Below, in pieces: positions 6,833 through 14,773 of a stretch of DNA of 15,170 nt. Location: positions 1 through 15,170 of the forward strand of contig CAILKC010000772.1 in NCBI GenBank assembly GCA_903834675.1, given 5' to 3'. Each line of letters opens with the position of its first letter. The stretch's first letter is position 1. This DNA comes from an uncultured Victivallales bacterium (GTDB lineage Bacteria; Verrucomicrobiota; Lentisphaeria; Oligosphaerales; JAFGRS01). A program made the position numbers and the translations under genes. Under the pieces are notes generated by a model. The model was not told the origin of the DNA. It worked only from the letters and a program-made list of their open reading frames with translations, and made no database searches.

Positions 6833-7531
6833 ATGGCCCGCGCTCCCATCGCACGCATCCAGGTTGCCGGGGTCCACGATGCCGACGAGGCGCGCCTGCT
6901 GGGTGCGTGCGGGGTCGAATGGATCGGCATTCCTTTGCGTCTGCCGGTGCATCGGGAAGATTTGAGCGACGCGGCGGCGGCGGCGCTGGTGCGGGAGTGC
7001 GCCGGGGCGGTCTCGACTTTCGTGCTGATCACCTACCTAGAGCGGGCGGCGGAGATCGCCGAGCTGGCCCAGCGCTTGGGCGTCCGGCATGTGCAGATTC
7101 ACGGTCCGATCCGCGTCGGCGAACTCAGCGCTCTGCGTCAGGCGCTTCCAGACGTGGTGATCATCAAGAGCCTGGTGGTGCATCCTGGGGGGGCGGCCTC
7201 CCGCTTACTCGATCAGGTCGCCCACCTGGCGCAGGGCGTGGAGGCGTTCATCACCGATACCTTCAACCCGTCTACCGGCGCCAGTGGGGCGACGGGGCTG
7301 ACCCACGACTGGGAGGTGAGCCGGGAGATCGTGCGGGTCTCGCCCCGGCCGGTGATCCTGGCTGGCGGCTTGACCCCGGACAATGTGGGCGCCGCGATTC
7401 GGGCCGTGTCGCCGGCAGGGGTGGATTGCCACACGGGCGTGGAGGGCGCCGATGGCCGCAAGAACGAGCGGCTGGTACGACGGTTTGTCGAGGAGGCGAA
7501 CCGCGCCTTCTCGGCGGTCCGGGGCGGGTAG
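6833..7531 (+). CDS. TrpF-like (phosphoribosylanthranilate isomerase family) protein, altered active site
   Basis: A 232-residue TIM barrel with clear TrpF landmarks: HVQIHG (86-91, TrpF has VQLHG), FITDTF (139-144, Asp142 at the general-acid position), GATGLTHDW (152-160, TrpF has GGTG-x-x-FDW), LAGGLTPDNV (176-185) and GVDCHTGVE (196-204, TrpF has GVDVSSGVE). The first strand, normally K-[IV]-C-G with the general-base Cys, reads RIQVAGVHD, so Ala12-Gly13 replaces Cys-Gly. Family membership is secure; tryptophan synthesis is unlikely given the lost Cys and the carbohydrate context. An Amadori-type or aldose-ketose isomerisation of a sugar product is conceivable. GAGGTG precedes the ATG by 7 bases. 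No trp genes are nearby. Confidence 0.85.
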   Translation: MARAPIARIQVAGVHDADEARLLGACGVEWIGIPLRLPVHREDLSDAAAAALVRECAGAVSTFVLITYLERAAEIAELAQRLGVRHVQIHGPIRVGELSALRQALPDVVIIKSLVVHPGGAASRLLDQVAHLAQGVEAFITDTFNPSTGASGATGLTHDWEVSREIVRVSPRPVILAGGLTPDNVGAAIRAVSPAGVDCHTGVEGADGRKNERLVRRFVEEANRAFSAVRGG

Positions 7532-7569
7532 CGCACCTGCCGCGCCAGGGCGATCCTCGGGTAGGTCTG

Positions 7570-7789
7570 GGGCGCAGGTCAGTTCCGTAGGTTCCGAGTT
7601 CCGAGTTCCGGGTTCCGAGTTCAGGGGTCAGGGGTCAGGGGTCAGCAGGATCCCCGGCTGGTGCCGGACATGACAGCCAGAGAACTGCGGTGCTCCGGCA
7701 GGGGATTCTGCACTTCGTCATGGGGCCTTGGTCATTTGACCTTCTGCGGTTCTCATACAAGCAAACCCCTACGGAGCTGACCTGCGCCC
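7570..7789. mobile_element. Miniature inverted-repeat element (MITE) with 9-bp target duplication
   Basis: This 220-bp element is bounded by GGGCGCAGGTCAGTTCCGTA on the left and, on the minus strand, GGGCGCAGGTCAGCTCCGTA on the right (one mismatch in 20). Immediately outside, GTAGGTCTG occurs at 7561-7569 and 7790-7798; a tenth base, G, also agrees. This is the signature of a transposed unit with a 9-bp staggered cut. It encodes no protein, so movement would need a transposase in trans. The right half matches the copy at 71-228. It lies between the TrpF-like gene and the large hydrolase; without it and one duplication the gap would be 69 bp. Confidence 0.88.
7591..7644 (+). repeat. Two 7-bp tandem repeats inside the MITE
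   Basis: GTTCCGA repeats four times (7591-7618, the third as GTTCCGG), then after a GTTCA junction GGGGTCA repeats three times perfectly (7624-7644). The run extends the left side of the element compared with the copy at 71-228, which has only GAACTCGGAACTCGG in reverse orientation. Slippage is the simple explanation. Confidence 0.85.
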
Positions 7790-7816
7790 GTAGGTCTGGC
7801 CTGGTTCGCGGCGAAG

Positions 7817-7823
7817 AAGGAGG
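7817..7823 (+). promoter_or_regulatory. Strong ribosome binding site of the large hydrolase
   Basis: AAGGAGG is a perfect Shine-Dalgarno, 6 bases before the ATG at 7830, and settles that start over the ATG at 7938 inside the frame. It lies outside the MITE, so the insertion left the initiation signal intact. Confidence 0.85.
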
Positions 7824-7829
7824 ACGGAT

Positions 7830-10800
7830 ATGGGCTGGCATCCACGACCCTGCGGACCCCGGTTCAGGCTGTCGCTGCTGGTGGCGTTCACCGCCTTGCC
7901 CGTCCTGCAGGCTGAGCCGAAGGGAGCTTTACCGGTCATGACTGCGGATGCCATCGTCATCGCCAATGACGTGTGCCGTTACGAGATGGGAACGGACGGC
8001 CTGAACCGCGCCTTTGTGGACCTGGCGGAGCAGAAGAACTACTGCGAGCCGGGCCAGCCGGTCATGGTGGTGCGGGCGCGGGGGAAGCTCTTTTCCTCGA
8101 CCCGGGTCGAGTTGAGCGGCGAGACCCTCCGGGTGTCCTTCGGCGACTCGGGGGTGCAGGTCGCCGCGATTCTCGCCAGCCGCCCGGGTTACTTCACCTT
8201 GACTGTCGTCGAGGTCAGCGGGGCGGAGGTCGAGTGGGTGCAGTTCTGCAATCTTCGTCTGACCCTCTCGCAGTCCGTCGGTACGCTGGTGAACGCTGCC
8301 TGGGACGAGCACTTTGCCGCCTGCGTGCTGGCCGGCAACGACCGCACCCACTCGTACGGCGCCGATGAGGCGCGCGGCAACCTTCAGGCCAAGTGCTACC
8401 GCGAGTTTGGCTTTGAGGGGGCGAAGATTGCGATCATCGGCGTGCCTACGGGGGCTCCCGATCCCGCCAACCGCCTGCTGGACGCCATCGAGCGGGTCGA
8501 GATCGAACAGGGCCTGCCGCATCCCATGCTCAACGGGGTCTGGATCAAGCGCGCCCCGGAACGCTTCGCCTCCTACCTCATGGTCAATGGCATCAGCGAG
8601 CAGAACATTGACCAGGTCGTGGCCTTCGCCAAGGGTGGCTTTGGGTGCGTCGAGATCTACCCCTGGCGGTCCACTCCGGGCTACGAACTGAACCCGCAGC
8701 AGTTTCCGCACGGCATGGCCGGGCTCAAGGCGGTTGCCGACAAGGTCCATGCTGCCGGCCTGCAACTGGGCTTGCACTGCATGCAGGCGATGGTCGGCTG
8801 GGGGCCGAAGAACGACCCCTACATCGTGCCCAAGGCTGACCCGCGGCTGCTGCAGGACCGGCACGCGACGCTCGCCGCGGCGCTCGAGCCCACGGCAACC
8901 ACGCTGACGGTCAAGGAAGGCACGACCGGCTGGCCCGAGCGCGGCGACCTCTACCTCGACGGCGAGATCGTGCAGTACCTCAAGCGTACCGATACGGGCT
9001 TCGCCGAATGCCAGCGCGGTCTGCACGGCACCACCATCGCGGCGCACCCGGTGGGCGCCACGGTCGGGCGTCTGGTGAACTGCTTTCCGATCTGGGGGCA
9101 TACGGTCTACTGCCCGGACATCAAGACGGATATGATCGAAGAGGTCTGCGACCGCCTGGCGAGCGTGTTCAACGAGACGGGCGCGGACATGAGTTACTTC
9201 GATGGCGGCGAGGAGGTCAACGTCCAGCCGCCGCAGTGGCGCAACCAGGGCCGCGTCGCCCTGGGGGTCCAGTCGCGGCTGAAGCAGCCGGTCATCCTCG
9301 AGGGCAACGCGCTCTACACCAACCTCTCCTGGCACGTCATCACGCGCGGCAGTCCGCACTTTGACCCGATCTACTTCGGCCGGCGCATCTACACCCTGCG
9401 CCACAAGGGCCAGAACCCGGCGCGCTGGGCGCGGAACCTGCTCACTGGCGACGTCGGCTGGTTCCACCCGCATACGCATTCCCTGACCACCGACGCGGTG
9501 ACTCCGGACGAGGTGTTGCTGCTCTGCCTCAAGGCGCTCGGCGGTAACGCGCCCATTTCCTTCAGCATGAATGCCGCCAACCCCTGGGAGAACCGGCGCA
9601 TGCCGGAGATGCTGGAGATCATCCGTGCCTGCGACGAGTTGAAGCGGCGCGGCGCCTTTTCCGAGGCGGTGCGCGCCGAACTGGTCAAGCCCATGGCTGA
9701 GCACACGCTGGAGTGCGCTGCCGACGGCGAGTGGCAGGTGCGGCCGCTCCAATTCGGTCCGCCGCGCCTGGTGGCGGCGGATTCGAATGAGCGGCGCGAG
9801 TGGCGCTCTCAGAATGTGTATGCCGAGCAGTCGCCCTGGATTCGGATTCGGGCGCAGACGCAACTGGCGCCGTACGGGTCCAAGGAGAACCTGGTGCTGG
9901 CCGACTTTGGCGGCGCGGTGCCGTTCAAGCCGGTAGATGCCGCCTCGCCCGATCTGGTGCAGACGGTGGAACCCTCGCCCGAGACGGCGCCCGATGGCGC
10001 CAGCGTGTTCTGCTACCGCGCTGAGAACCGTGGCAAGGCGGCCTCGGGCTGGTGCCGGATTTCGTACCCGCTGCCCAAAGCGCTGGACCTCTCGACGCAT
10101 CGTCGGCTCGGCTTGTGGCTGCGCTCTGAAGGGCAGGGCGGTATCCTCAATGTGCAGCTTGCCGCCACCGACGCACGCCGCGATCACTATGTGCCGTTGA
10201 GCGCCTCGGGCTGGACCTACGTGGTCCTGGATGCGCCCGAGGACAGCCGCTACTACGACTACACCTGGCCTTACGGGTTCACCGATCTGATGTACACCTG
10301 CTGGCCGGTCTACACCCCGACCAAGGAGTTGAACCTCTACTTCAACGCGCTGCCGGCCGGCGCCAAGACCGCCTGCTGGATCAGCCGCATCGAGGCGCTG
10401 CAGGAGACGTCCTTGCCGCTGCGCTCGCCCGCCCTCGATGCCGGGGGCCAGCGCCTGGTTTTTCCGGTGACGCTCAAGCCGAACGAGTATGTCGAGTTGG
10501 ACTGGCGCGGCCAGGGTCGGCACTTTGATGCCGATGGTGGTCTTCTGGCTGAGGTGGCGCCGGAGGGCGCGTTGCGGCTGCCGGTCGGCGAGAGCACGGT
10601 GCGCTTTGCCTGCACCCTCGAGGCCGCCGCCTCAGCGCGCGCCGAAGTGACCCTGGCCACGCGCGGCGAGCCGCTGCCGAACCCGACGGGTGAGCGCCAG
10701 CCCGCGCGTCGTCGCGCTGCCGCGGACAGGCTGGCCTACCCCTCGCTGGCCGCCGTCCCGTCGGCGGTCGGCGACGAGCTCAAGCTCCTCGCGGATGGCC

Positions 10801-11786
10801 GGGGCGGCTGGCGTCTGTTCCAGGGCTCGTACCTGCGTCTGGCCGACGACCCCGTGCAATCCGTCAGCGCCTTCGATGGGAAAGCGAATGTGTGGACGGT
10901 CGCGAGTGCCGCGGATACGGCCTGCCGGGCCGGGATCGTGCTCACCTATGCCGCCGGGACCCAGGACTACGACCATCCGCAGGCGCTGGTGGTGGAGAGT
11001 TTTGCCGATCTCACGGGCTACCGCGGGAGCGCCACGAATGCGTTTGAGAAGTACGTGGTCGGCGAAGGCAAGCAGTTCCACGCCGGCGGCCCGGTGCGCG
11101 CCGGGGTCACCCAGAGCTTTGCGGCCACCACGGCGGCGGCCAAGGTTGGCCCGTCGTGCGCCGTCTACAGCGCCACGAACGCGGCCGGCGCCGGCGGCTG
11201 GTGCGCCCTGGGAAAGCGCTTCGCGCCGGGGCTAGACCTGTCGCGCTTTACGCGCCTGGCGCTCTGGGTCTGCGGCGACAACAAGGGCGAGACGCTCAAG
11301 ATCCAGTTCTGGGACACGGCCGGTAAGTACGCGGATTGGCTGGTGCCGGTCAACTACAGCGGCTGGCGCTTGCAGAGCTTCGACACCGCGACGGCGACCG
11401 GCTTTGATTGGGCCAGGATCGACTACCTGATCATCTACTATAACGGCCTGCCTGCGGACACCACCTGCGAAGTCCGCCTCGACGGTCTGAAGGCATTGCC
11501 GGCCGCGGGCAAGGCACTCGCCCTGGAACATGCGGTCCTCACGCTCAACGGCCGCCGCCTGGCGTTGCCGGACCTGGCCCCGGGCGCGGCTGTGACCGTG
11601 GATGGCGTTGGCCGGATTGGGTTGTGGCACCCCGGGAAGGAGCAGGCGACCGCCTCCAAGGCCAAGGGCGGCGGACTCATCCTGCAGCCGGGCGTGAATC
11701 AGCTTGAACTCAGCGGCGACAGCCAGCGCGGCGGACCCCCTGAAGTGACGCTGCGGGTGCTGCGCTTTGGCCCGGTGCGCCAGTAA
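7830..11786 (+). CDS. Large secreted glycoside-hydrolase-like protein with two beta-sandwich modules
   Basis: A 1318-residue protein. Residues 1-28 are a signal peptide (basic start, LSLLVAFTALPVL core, LQA cleavage site), so it is exported. Residues about 30-220 form a beta-rich N-terminal domain. Residues about 225-640 look like a TIM-barrel hydrolase: repeated strand-helix pattern, GLKAVADKVHAAGLQLGLH as in alpha-galactosidase-type barrels, and MSYFDGGEEV with Asp458, Glu461 and Glu462 as candidate catalytic acids; Glu491 (VILEGN) is another. A small beta insert at about 343-415 (TTLTVKEG...LYLDGEIVQY...CQRGLHGTT) interrupts the barrel. Residues about 725-862 and 1111-1224 are two related jelly-roll modules (ALDLSTHRRLGLWL and GLDLSRFTRLALWV), probably carbohydrate-binding. 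I cannot assign a GH family. A strong Shine-Dalgarno precedes it, and the next gene follows after 16 bp. Confidence 0.8.
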   Translation: MGWHPRPCGPRFRLSLLVAFTALPVLQAEPKGALPVMTADAIVIANDVCRYEMGTDGLNRAFVDLAEQKNYCEPGQPVMVVRARGKLFSSTRVELSGETLRVSFGDSGVQVAAILASRPGYFTLTVVEVSGAEVEWVQFCNLRLTLSQSVGTLVNAAWDEHFAACVLAGNDRTHSYGADEARGNLQAKCYREFGFEGAKIAIIGVPTGAPDPANRLLDAIERVEIEQGLPHPMLNGVWIKRAPERFASYLMVNGISEQNIDQVVAFAKGGFGCVEIYPWRSTPGYELNPQQFPHGMAGLKAVADKVHAAGLQLGLHCMQAMVGWGPKNDPYIVPKADPRLLQDRHATLAAALEPTATTLTVKEGTTGWPERGDLYLDGEIVQYLKRTDTGFAECQRGLHGTTIAAHPVGATVGRLVNCFPIWGHTVYCPDIKTDMIEEVCDRLASVFNETGADMSYFDGGEEVNVQPPQWRNQGRVALGVQSRLKQPVILEGNALYTNLSWHVITRGSPHFDPIYFGRRIYTLRHKGQNPARWARNLLTGDVGWFHPHTHSLTTDAVTPDEVLLLCLKALGGNAPISFSMNAANPWENRRMPEMLEIIRACDELKRRGAFSEAVRAELVKPMAEHTLECAADGEWQVRPLQFGPPRLVAADSNERREWRSQNVYAEQSPWIRIRAQTQLAPYGSKENLVLADFGGAVPFKPVDAASPDLVQTVEPSPETAPDGASVFCYRAENRGKAASGWCRISYPLPKALDLSTHRRLGLWLRSEGQGGILNVQLAATDARRDHYVPLSASGWTYVVLDAPEDSRYYDYTWPYGFTDLMYTCWPVYTPTKELNLYFNALPAGAKTACWISRIEALQETSLPLRSPALDAGGQRLVFPVTLKPNEYVELDWRGQGRHFDADGGLLAEVAPEGALRLPVGESTVRFACTLEAAASARAEVTLATRGEPLPNPTGERQPARRRAAADRLAYPSLAAVPSAVGDELKLLADGRGGWRLFQGSYLRLADDPVQSVSAFDGKANVWTVASAADTACRAGIVLTYAAGTQDYDHPQALVVESFADLTGYRGSATNAFEKYVVGEGKQFHAGGPVRAGVTQSFAATTAAAKVGPSCAVYSATNAAGAGGWCALGKRFAPGLDLSRFTRLALWVCGDNKGETLKIQFWDTAGKYADWLVPVNYSGWRLQSFDTATATGFDWARIDYLIIYYNGLPADTTCEVRLDGLKALPAAGKALALEHAVLTLNGRRLALPDLAPGAAVTVDGVGRIGLWHPGKEQATASKAKGGGLILQPGVNQLELSGDSQRGGPPEVTLRVLRFGPVRQ

Positions 11787-11802
11787 CCACAAGGAGCAGC
11801 CG

Positions 11803-14112
11803 ATGTCCACCATGAACGTGAGTACCGCCGCGTTTTCCCGAGAGGTCGAACGCATTCTGCCGCTGGAAGCGCCCTACGATTACCACAAACAGCTGGCAGA
11901 GAGCCCCGTACACCGAGCCAGACGGGACCCCGAAGCCCGCCCGCAAGCTGGCGAGATGGCGCTGCCCGAGCACGGTTGGCGACTGCTCTGGAACCGGCAT
12001 AGTTCGCCGCTGCTCGAGACGGCGGTTCGGGACTTTCAGGACTACCTGTCGACCTCGATGCAGGTGCAGGTCGAGGTGGCGGGCCTGGAGACGCTGGCGG
12101 ATGGGCCCGGCCTGAGTCAGAGCATCGTGGTGGGGACGCGGGAACAACTACCCGGGTGCGGGACTGCCTTGCGAGGGCCGAAGGACTATGAGATCGTTGC
12201 GACGCCGGGACGGTTGACGGTCTGTGGCTTCGACGAACGCGGCGCGATGTACGGGCTGTACAACCTGGAAGCCCGGATGAATCTGCGCGAAGCGCCGTAC
12301 TTGCCGGCGGATCTGCGGACGGTCCGGCACAGTCTCTACGACACCCGCATGGTCCAATCCTGGATGGGCTGGATGGAGTGGCCGGACTCGATTCTCTCGC
12401 ACCTGGCCCACGACGGCTTCGATGCCATCTTTGCCTCGGTCTATGCCAACCCCAATGGCGACCGGACTACGGCGGAGACCTCGACCGAGTTCTATGCCCG
12501 CCTGCTGCATAAGGTGCGGCGTCAGGACCCGGCCCGGATGCGCGACCTGATTGACCGTGCCGCCCGCTTCGGCATCAAGGTCTATACGCCGATCATCTAC
12601 CAGTACCTGGGGACCCCGGAAAGCGAAGCCGGATTGCGCCTGCTGGTGCGTGACATCCTGAAGCAGTTCCCGGACCTTCAGGGCTACGTGCTGCTGACCG
12701 AGGGCTTCTGGTACAAGCAATGGGGCGGTGGGCACAGCGCCAGCCCGGAGTATGTGCGGGACTGGGCGCGGCACTGGTGCCAGGCCGTCGGCATCGTGGC
12801 GGAAGAATGTCACCGGGTGAATCCCGCCATCGAGGTCCTGCCGTGGGAGTACAACATCGACTTCCGCCCGCAGAACGCCGAGATGAAGCGCTACTTCATC
12901 CAGCAGCTTCCCGGGGACACCATCCCGCTGCTCACCTGGGAGAATGGCAAGAGCTTCGAGTTGGACGGGATGCAGGGTTATCTATGCGACTACTCGCTGA
13001 ACCAGATCGGGCCGGCGGAGGTGACCGACGCCCAGATCGCCGAGGCTCGCCTGCGGGGCATGAAGGTCTACTGCAAGGCCGATACCTTCGCTACCTGGCA
13101 GTTCGGCACCATTCCCTATCTGCCCTTCCCACACCAGTGGTACGAGAGGTACAAGGCCCTGGAGAAGTATGGGGTGAACGGTACGCTTGAGACTTGGAGC
13201 ACGGGCTACAAGCCAAACTTCATCGCTGAGCTGCGGGCCTGGACCTGCTGGAGCGCCGCGCCGTCACTCGAGGAGATGCTCGGCGGGCTGGCCAGCCGCG
13301 ACTTTGGAGCCGCGGGGAAAGAGCGGGTGCTCAAGGCCTGGGACTACTTCAGTCAAGCGATCCGGCTGGTGCCTGACACCGGGCCGCACATGGGGACCAA
13401 CAACGCCATCGGCAACCCGCTGTTCTTCGTGGAGCCGCCGGCCCGGACCGTGACCTTCAACCACTCCTGGACGGACCATGGCCAATGGCTGGGTTACTTC
13501 GGGAGCAGCGTCGTCCCCTACTGGCCCTTCACTGTCTTCTACCTGGTCTTCTGCCCAGACTTTACCAACCGTACCAACCGCGCCGAGCTCTACGCGCGGG
13601 GCGTGTCGGGGGTGCAGGCCGGACCCGAAACCCCCGTCCTGCCGGTCTTCCTGAAGTACCTGCGGCAAGCGGCCGATCTCATGGAGAAGGGGCTGAAGCT
13701 GTACCGCGCGGCCGCCCTCGAGAGTCCGCCAGCCAAACGGCAAGGGGCCGTCCGCGAAGTGGTCATTGCCGAGCACCTGCAGCGCATGATCCAGAGCAAC
13801 GGCGCCATCCTGGAGTTCGAAGACCTGCGCCTGCGGCAGGCGGTCGAGTCCGACGGCCCGAAGGCGCTGGCGCTGCTGGACCGTATGGAAGGCATTCTCC
13901 GCCAGGAAGTGGTGCGCACCAAGCGCTCGCTGCTGGCGGTCACCCGGGACTCCCGCCTAGGCTTTCAGTTCGAGCAGGACTACGTCTACACCCCTTACTC
14001 TCTGCGCGAGAAACTGGGAGTCCTGCGGGAGACCCTGAAGCTGCACCTACCCGCCGCCCGCCGGTCGTGGAACGGTAAGGGCAGCGGCGGCCGCGATTCG
14101 GTCGTCGGGTGA
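11803..14112 (+). CDS. Glycoside-hydrolase-like protein with GH20/GH67-type N-domain
   Basis: A 769-residue protein without a signal peptide. Residues about 55-160 resemble the GH20b/alpha-glucuronidase N-terminal domain: SIVVGTREQLP, DYEIV and GFDERGAMYGLYNLEARM are hallmarks of it. A probable TIM barrel covers about 170-560, with conserved-looking acids Glu300 (LLTEGFW), Glu349 (LPWEYN), Glu380 (LTWENG) and Glu463 (GTLETW), many next to aromatic residues that could line a sugar pocket. Residues about 610-750 are helical. I chose ATG 11803 because AAGGAG lies 6 bases upstream; an in-frame start at 11767 would overlap the previous gene. As a presumed cytoplasmic enzyme it could act on imported oligosaccharides released by the upstream secreted protein. 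GH20, GH67, GH84 and GH115-like families share this architecture, and I cannot choose between them. Confidence 0.78.
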   Translation: MSTMNVSTAAFSREVERILPLEAPYDYHKQLAESPVHRARRDPEARPQAGEMALPEHGWRLLWNRHSSPLLETAVRDFQDYLSTSMQVQVEVAGLETLADGPGLSQSIVVGTREQLPGCGTALRGPKDYEIVATPGRLTVCGFDERGAMYGLYNLEARMNLREAPYLPADLRTVRHSLYDTRMVQSWMGWMEWPDSILSHLAHDGFDAIFASVYANPNGDRTTAETSTEFYARLLHKVRRQDPARMRDLIDRAARFGIKVYTPIIYQYLGTPESEAGLRLLVRDILKQFPDLQGYVLLTEGFWYKQWGGGHSASPEYVRDWARHWCQAVGIVAEECHRVNPAIEVLPWEYNIDFRPQNAEMKRYFIQQLPGDTIPLLTWENGKSFELDGMQGYLCDYSLNQIGPAEVTDAQIAEARLRGMKVYCKADTFATWQFGTIPYLPFPHQWYERYKALEKYGVNGTLETWSTGYKPNFIAELRAWTCWSAAPSLEEMLGGLASRDFGAAGKERVLKAWDYFSQAIRLVPDTGPHMGTNNAIGNPLFFVEPPARTVTFNHSWTDHGQWLGYFGSSVVPYWPFTVFYLVFCPDFTNRTNRAELYARGVSGVQAGPETPVLPVFLKYLRQAADLMEKGLKLYRAAALESPPAKRQGAVREVVIAEHLQRMIQSNGAILEFEDLRLRQAVESDGPKALALLDRMEGILRQEVVRTKRSLLAVTRDSRLGFQFEQDYVYTPYSLREKLGVLRETLKLHLPAARRSWNGKGSGGRDSVVG

Positions 14113-14218
14113 CGGCCTGCTCTCGCCCTCGAGGAATCACCTTGCCAGGCACGTGGCCATGGCAACCTGATCGACCTGGTGCCGACAGGTAGTGGCTGCT
14201 TCGATGAAGCTGCCATGG

Positions 14219-14243
14219 GGCGCACGCTCAGCGAGCGAGCGCC
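14219..14243 (+). terminator. GC-rich hairpin downstream of the hydrolase operon
   Basis: GGCGC-A-CGCTC, loop AGC, GAGCG-A-GCGCC: ten base pairs with one A/A mismatch. It lies about 107 bases after the stop at 14112. No T-tract follows, so it may act in mRNA stability or Rho-assisted termination, or simply be a repeat relic. Confidence 0.35.
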
Positions 14244-14538
14244 TACTTCCGGGCGTCCATGTTGCGCCCGGTGGCGAGTACGGGTTCGCGTAACCGGGGT
14301 GACCCTCACACCAGTCCGAGGGCGGCCCGGCGCGTTCGCCTTGGCAAATGACCTCGCCCGCCCGCGTTCGCTCCGCTGATCTTGTTGGGCAATCCTCAGC
14401 GTTTGATGGTCTGACGCTTGTGCTGACTCATGTCGTCGGCGTGTCCTTGGATACCCAGCCGTCGAATGTGCTGTATGCAGGCGGCGCGATCGGAGCGAAA
14501 CAGAAAAGAAAAAAAGACCTGTGCAATAAGGGAGTCCG

Positions 14539-14590
14539 TCTGGAGCGCTGAAGGCGCGCTGAGATACCAGCCCAGGGCAACGCCCCATGG
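14539..14590 (+). repeat. Degenerate copy of the CCCAGGGC repeat
   Basis: GAGCGCTGAAGGCGCG followed by CAGCCCAGGGCAACGCC matches GAGCGCTGAAAGCGCGG and CAGCCCAGGGCAGCGCC of the 5235-5688 element in the same order and similar spacing. The right hairpin arm is damaged (CGCCCCATGGG in place of GCCCTGGG). Confidence 0.6.
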
Positions 14591-14629
14591 GCGCTAAGAT
14601 AACGAAACTCGGTCGCTTTTCGCCCTCCG

Positions 14630-14747
14630 AAAGCGGTGTCGATCCACCGCACTCCAAAGCACCCCACGTTGTTGGGGTGAAGTATGATACCGCCTGTATT
14701 GGCGCAGCCAGGCAGGCTTTGGACTGTCGGCGGCTTGACGCCGCTTT
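14630..14747. repeat. 118-bp palindromic repeat, copy 2
   Basis: Ends are AAAGCGGTGTC (14630) and GACGCCGCTTT (ending 14747). Inside, TCCAAAGC (14653-14660) pairs perfectly with GCTTTGGA (14716-14723), and CACCCCA (14660-14666) with TGGGGTG (14673-14679). Ends, length and nested palindromic design match the copy at 1016-1130, though most of the interior differs. Confidence 0.72.
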
Positions 14748-14773
14748 CTCACCCTTTGGGGTCGTAAGCGGGG

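Larger units (their letters stand above)
14113..14628. other. Intergenic stretch without a recognisable gene
   Basis: Short open frames here are Arg/Pro-rich and overlap repeats, with no domain or ribosome site I trust. Contents are a hairpin at 14219-14243 and a degenerate copy of the composite-repeat interior near 14539-14590. The rest is unassigned, GC-rich sequence of varying composition, including a run of A residues near 14508-14516. Confidence 0.5.

Noticed and set aside
6833..7531. Authentic trpF of tryptophan synthesis
   Set aside because: The first-strand catalytic Cys is replaced and no other trp gene is in the window; the carbohydrate neighbours favour a paralogue.
7929..10523. 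An 864-codon open frame on the minus strand inside the large hydrolase gene
   Set aside because: Its frame mirrors the GC-rich codon bias of the real gene. It is His/Arg/Gly-rich with no domain, start signal or signal peptide, while the plus strand has a perfect Shine-Dalgarno, a signal peptide and recognisable modules.
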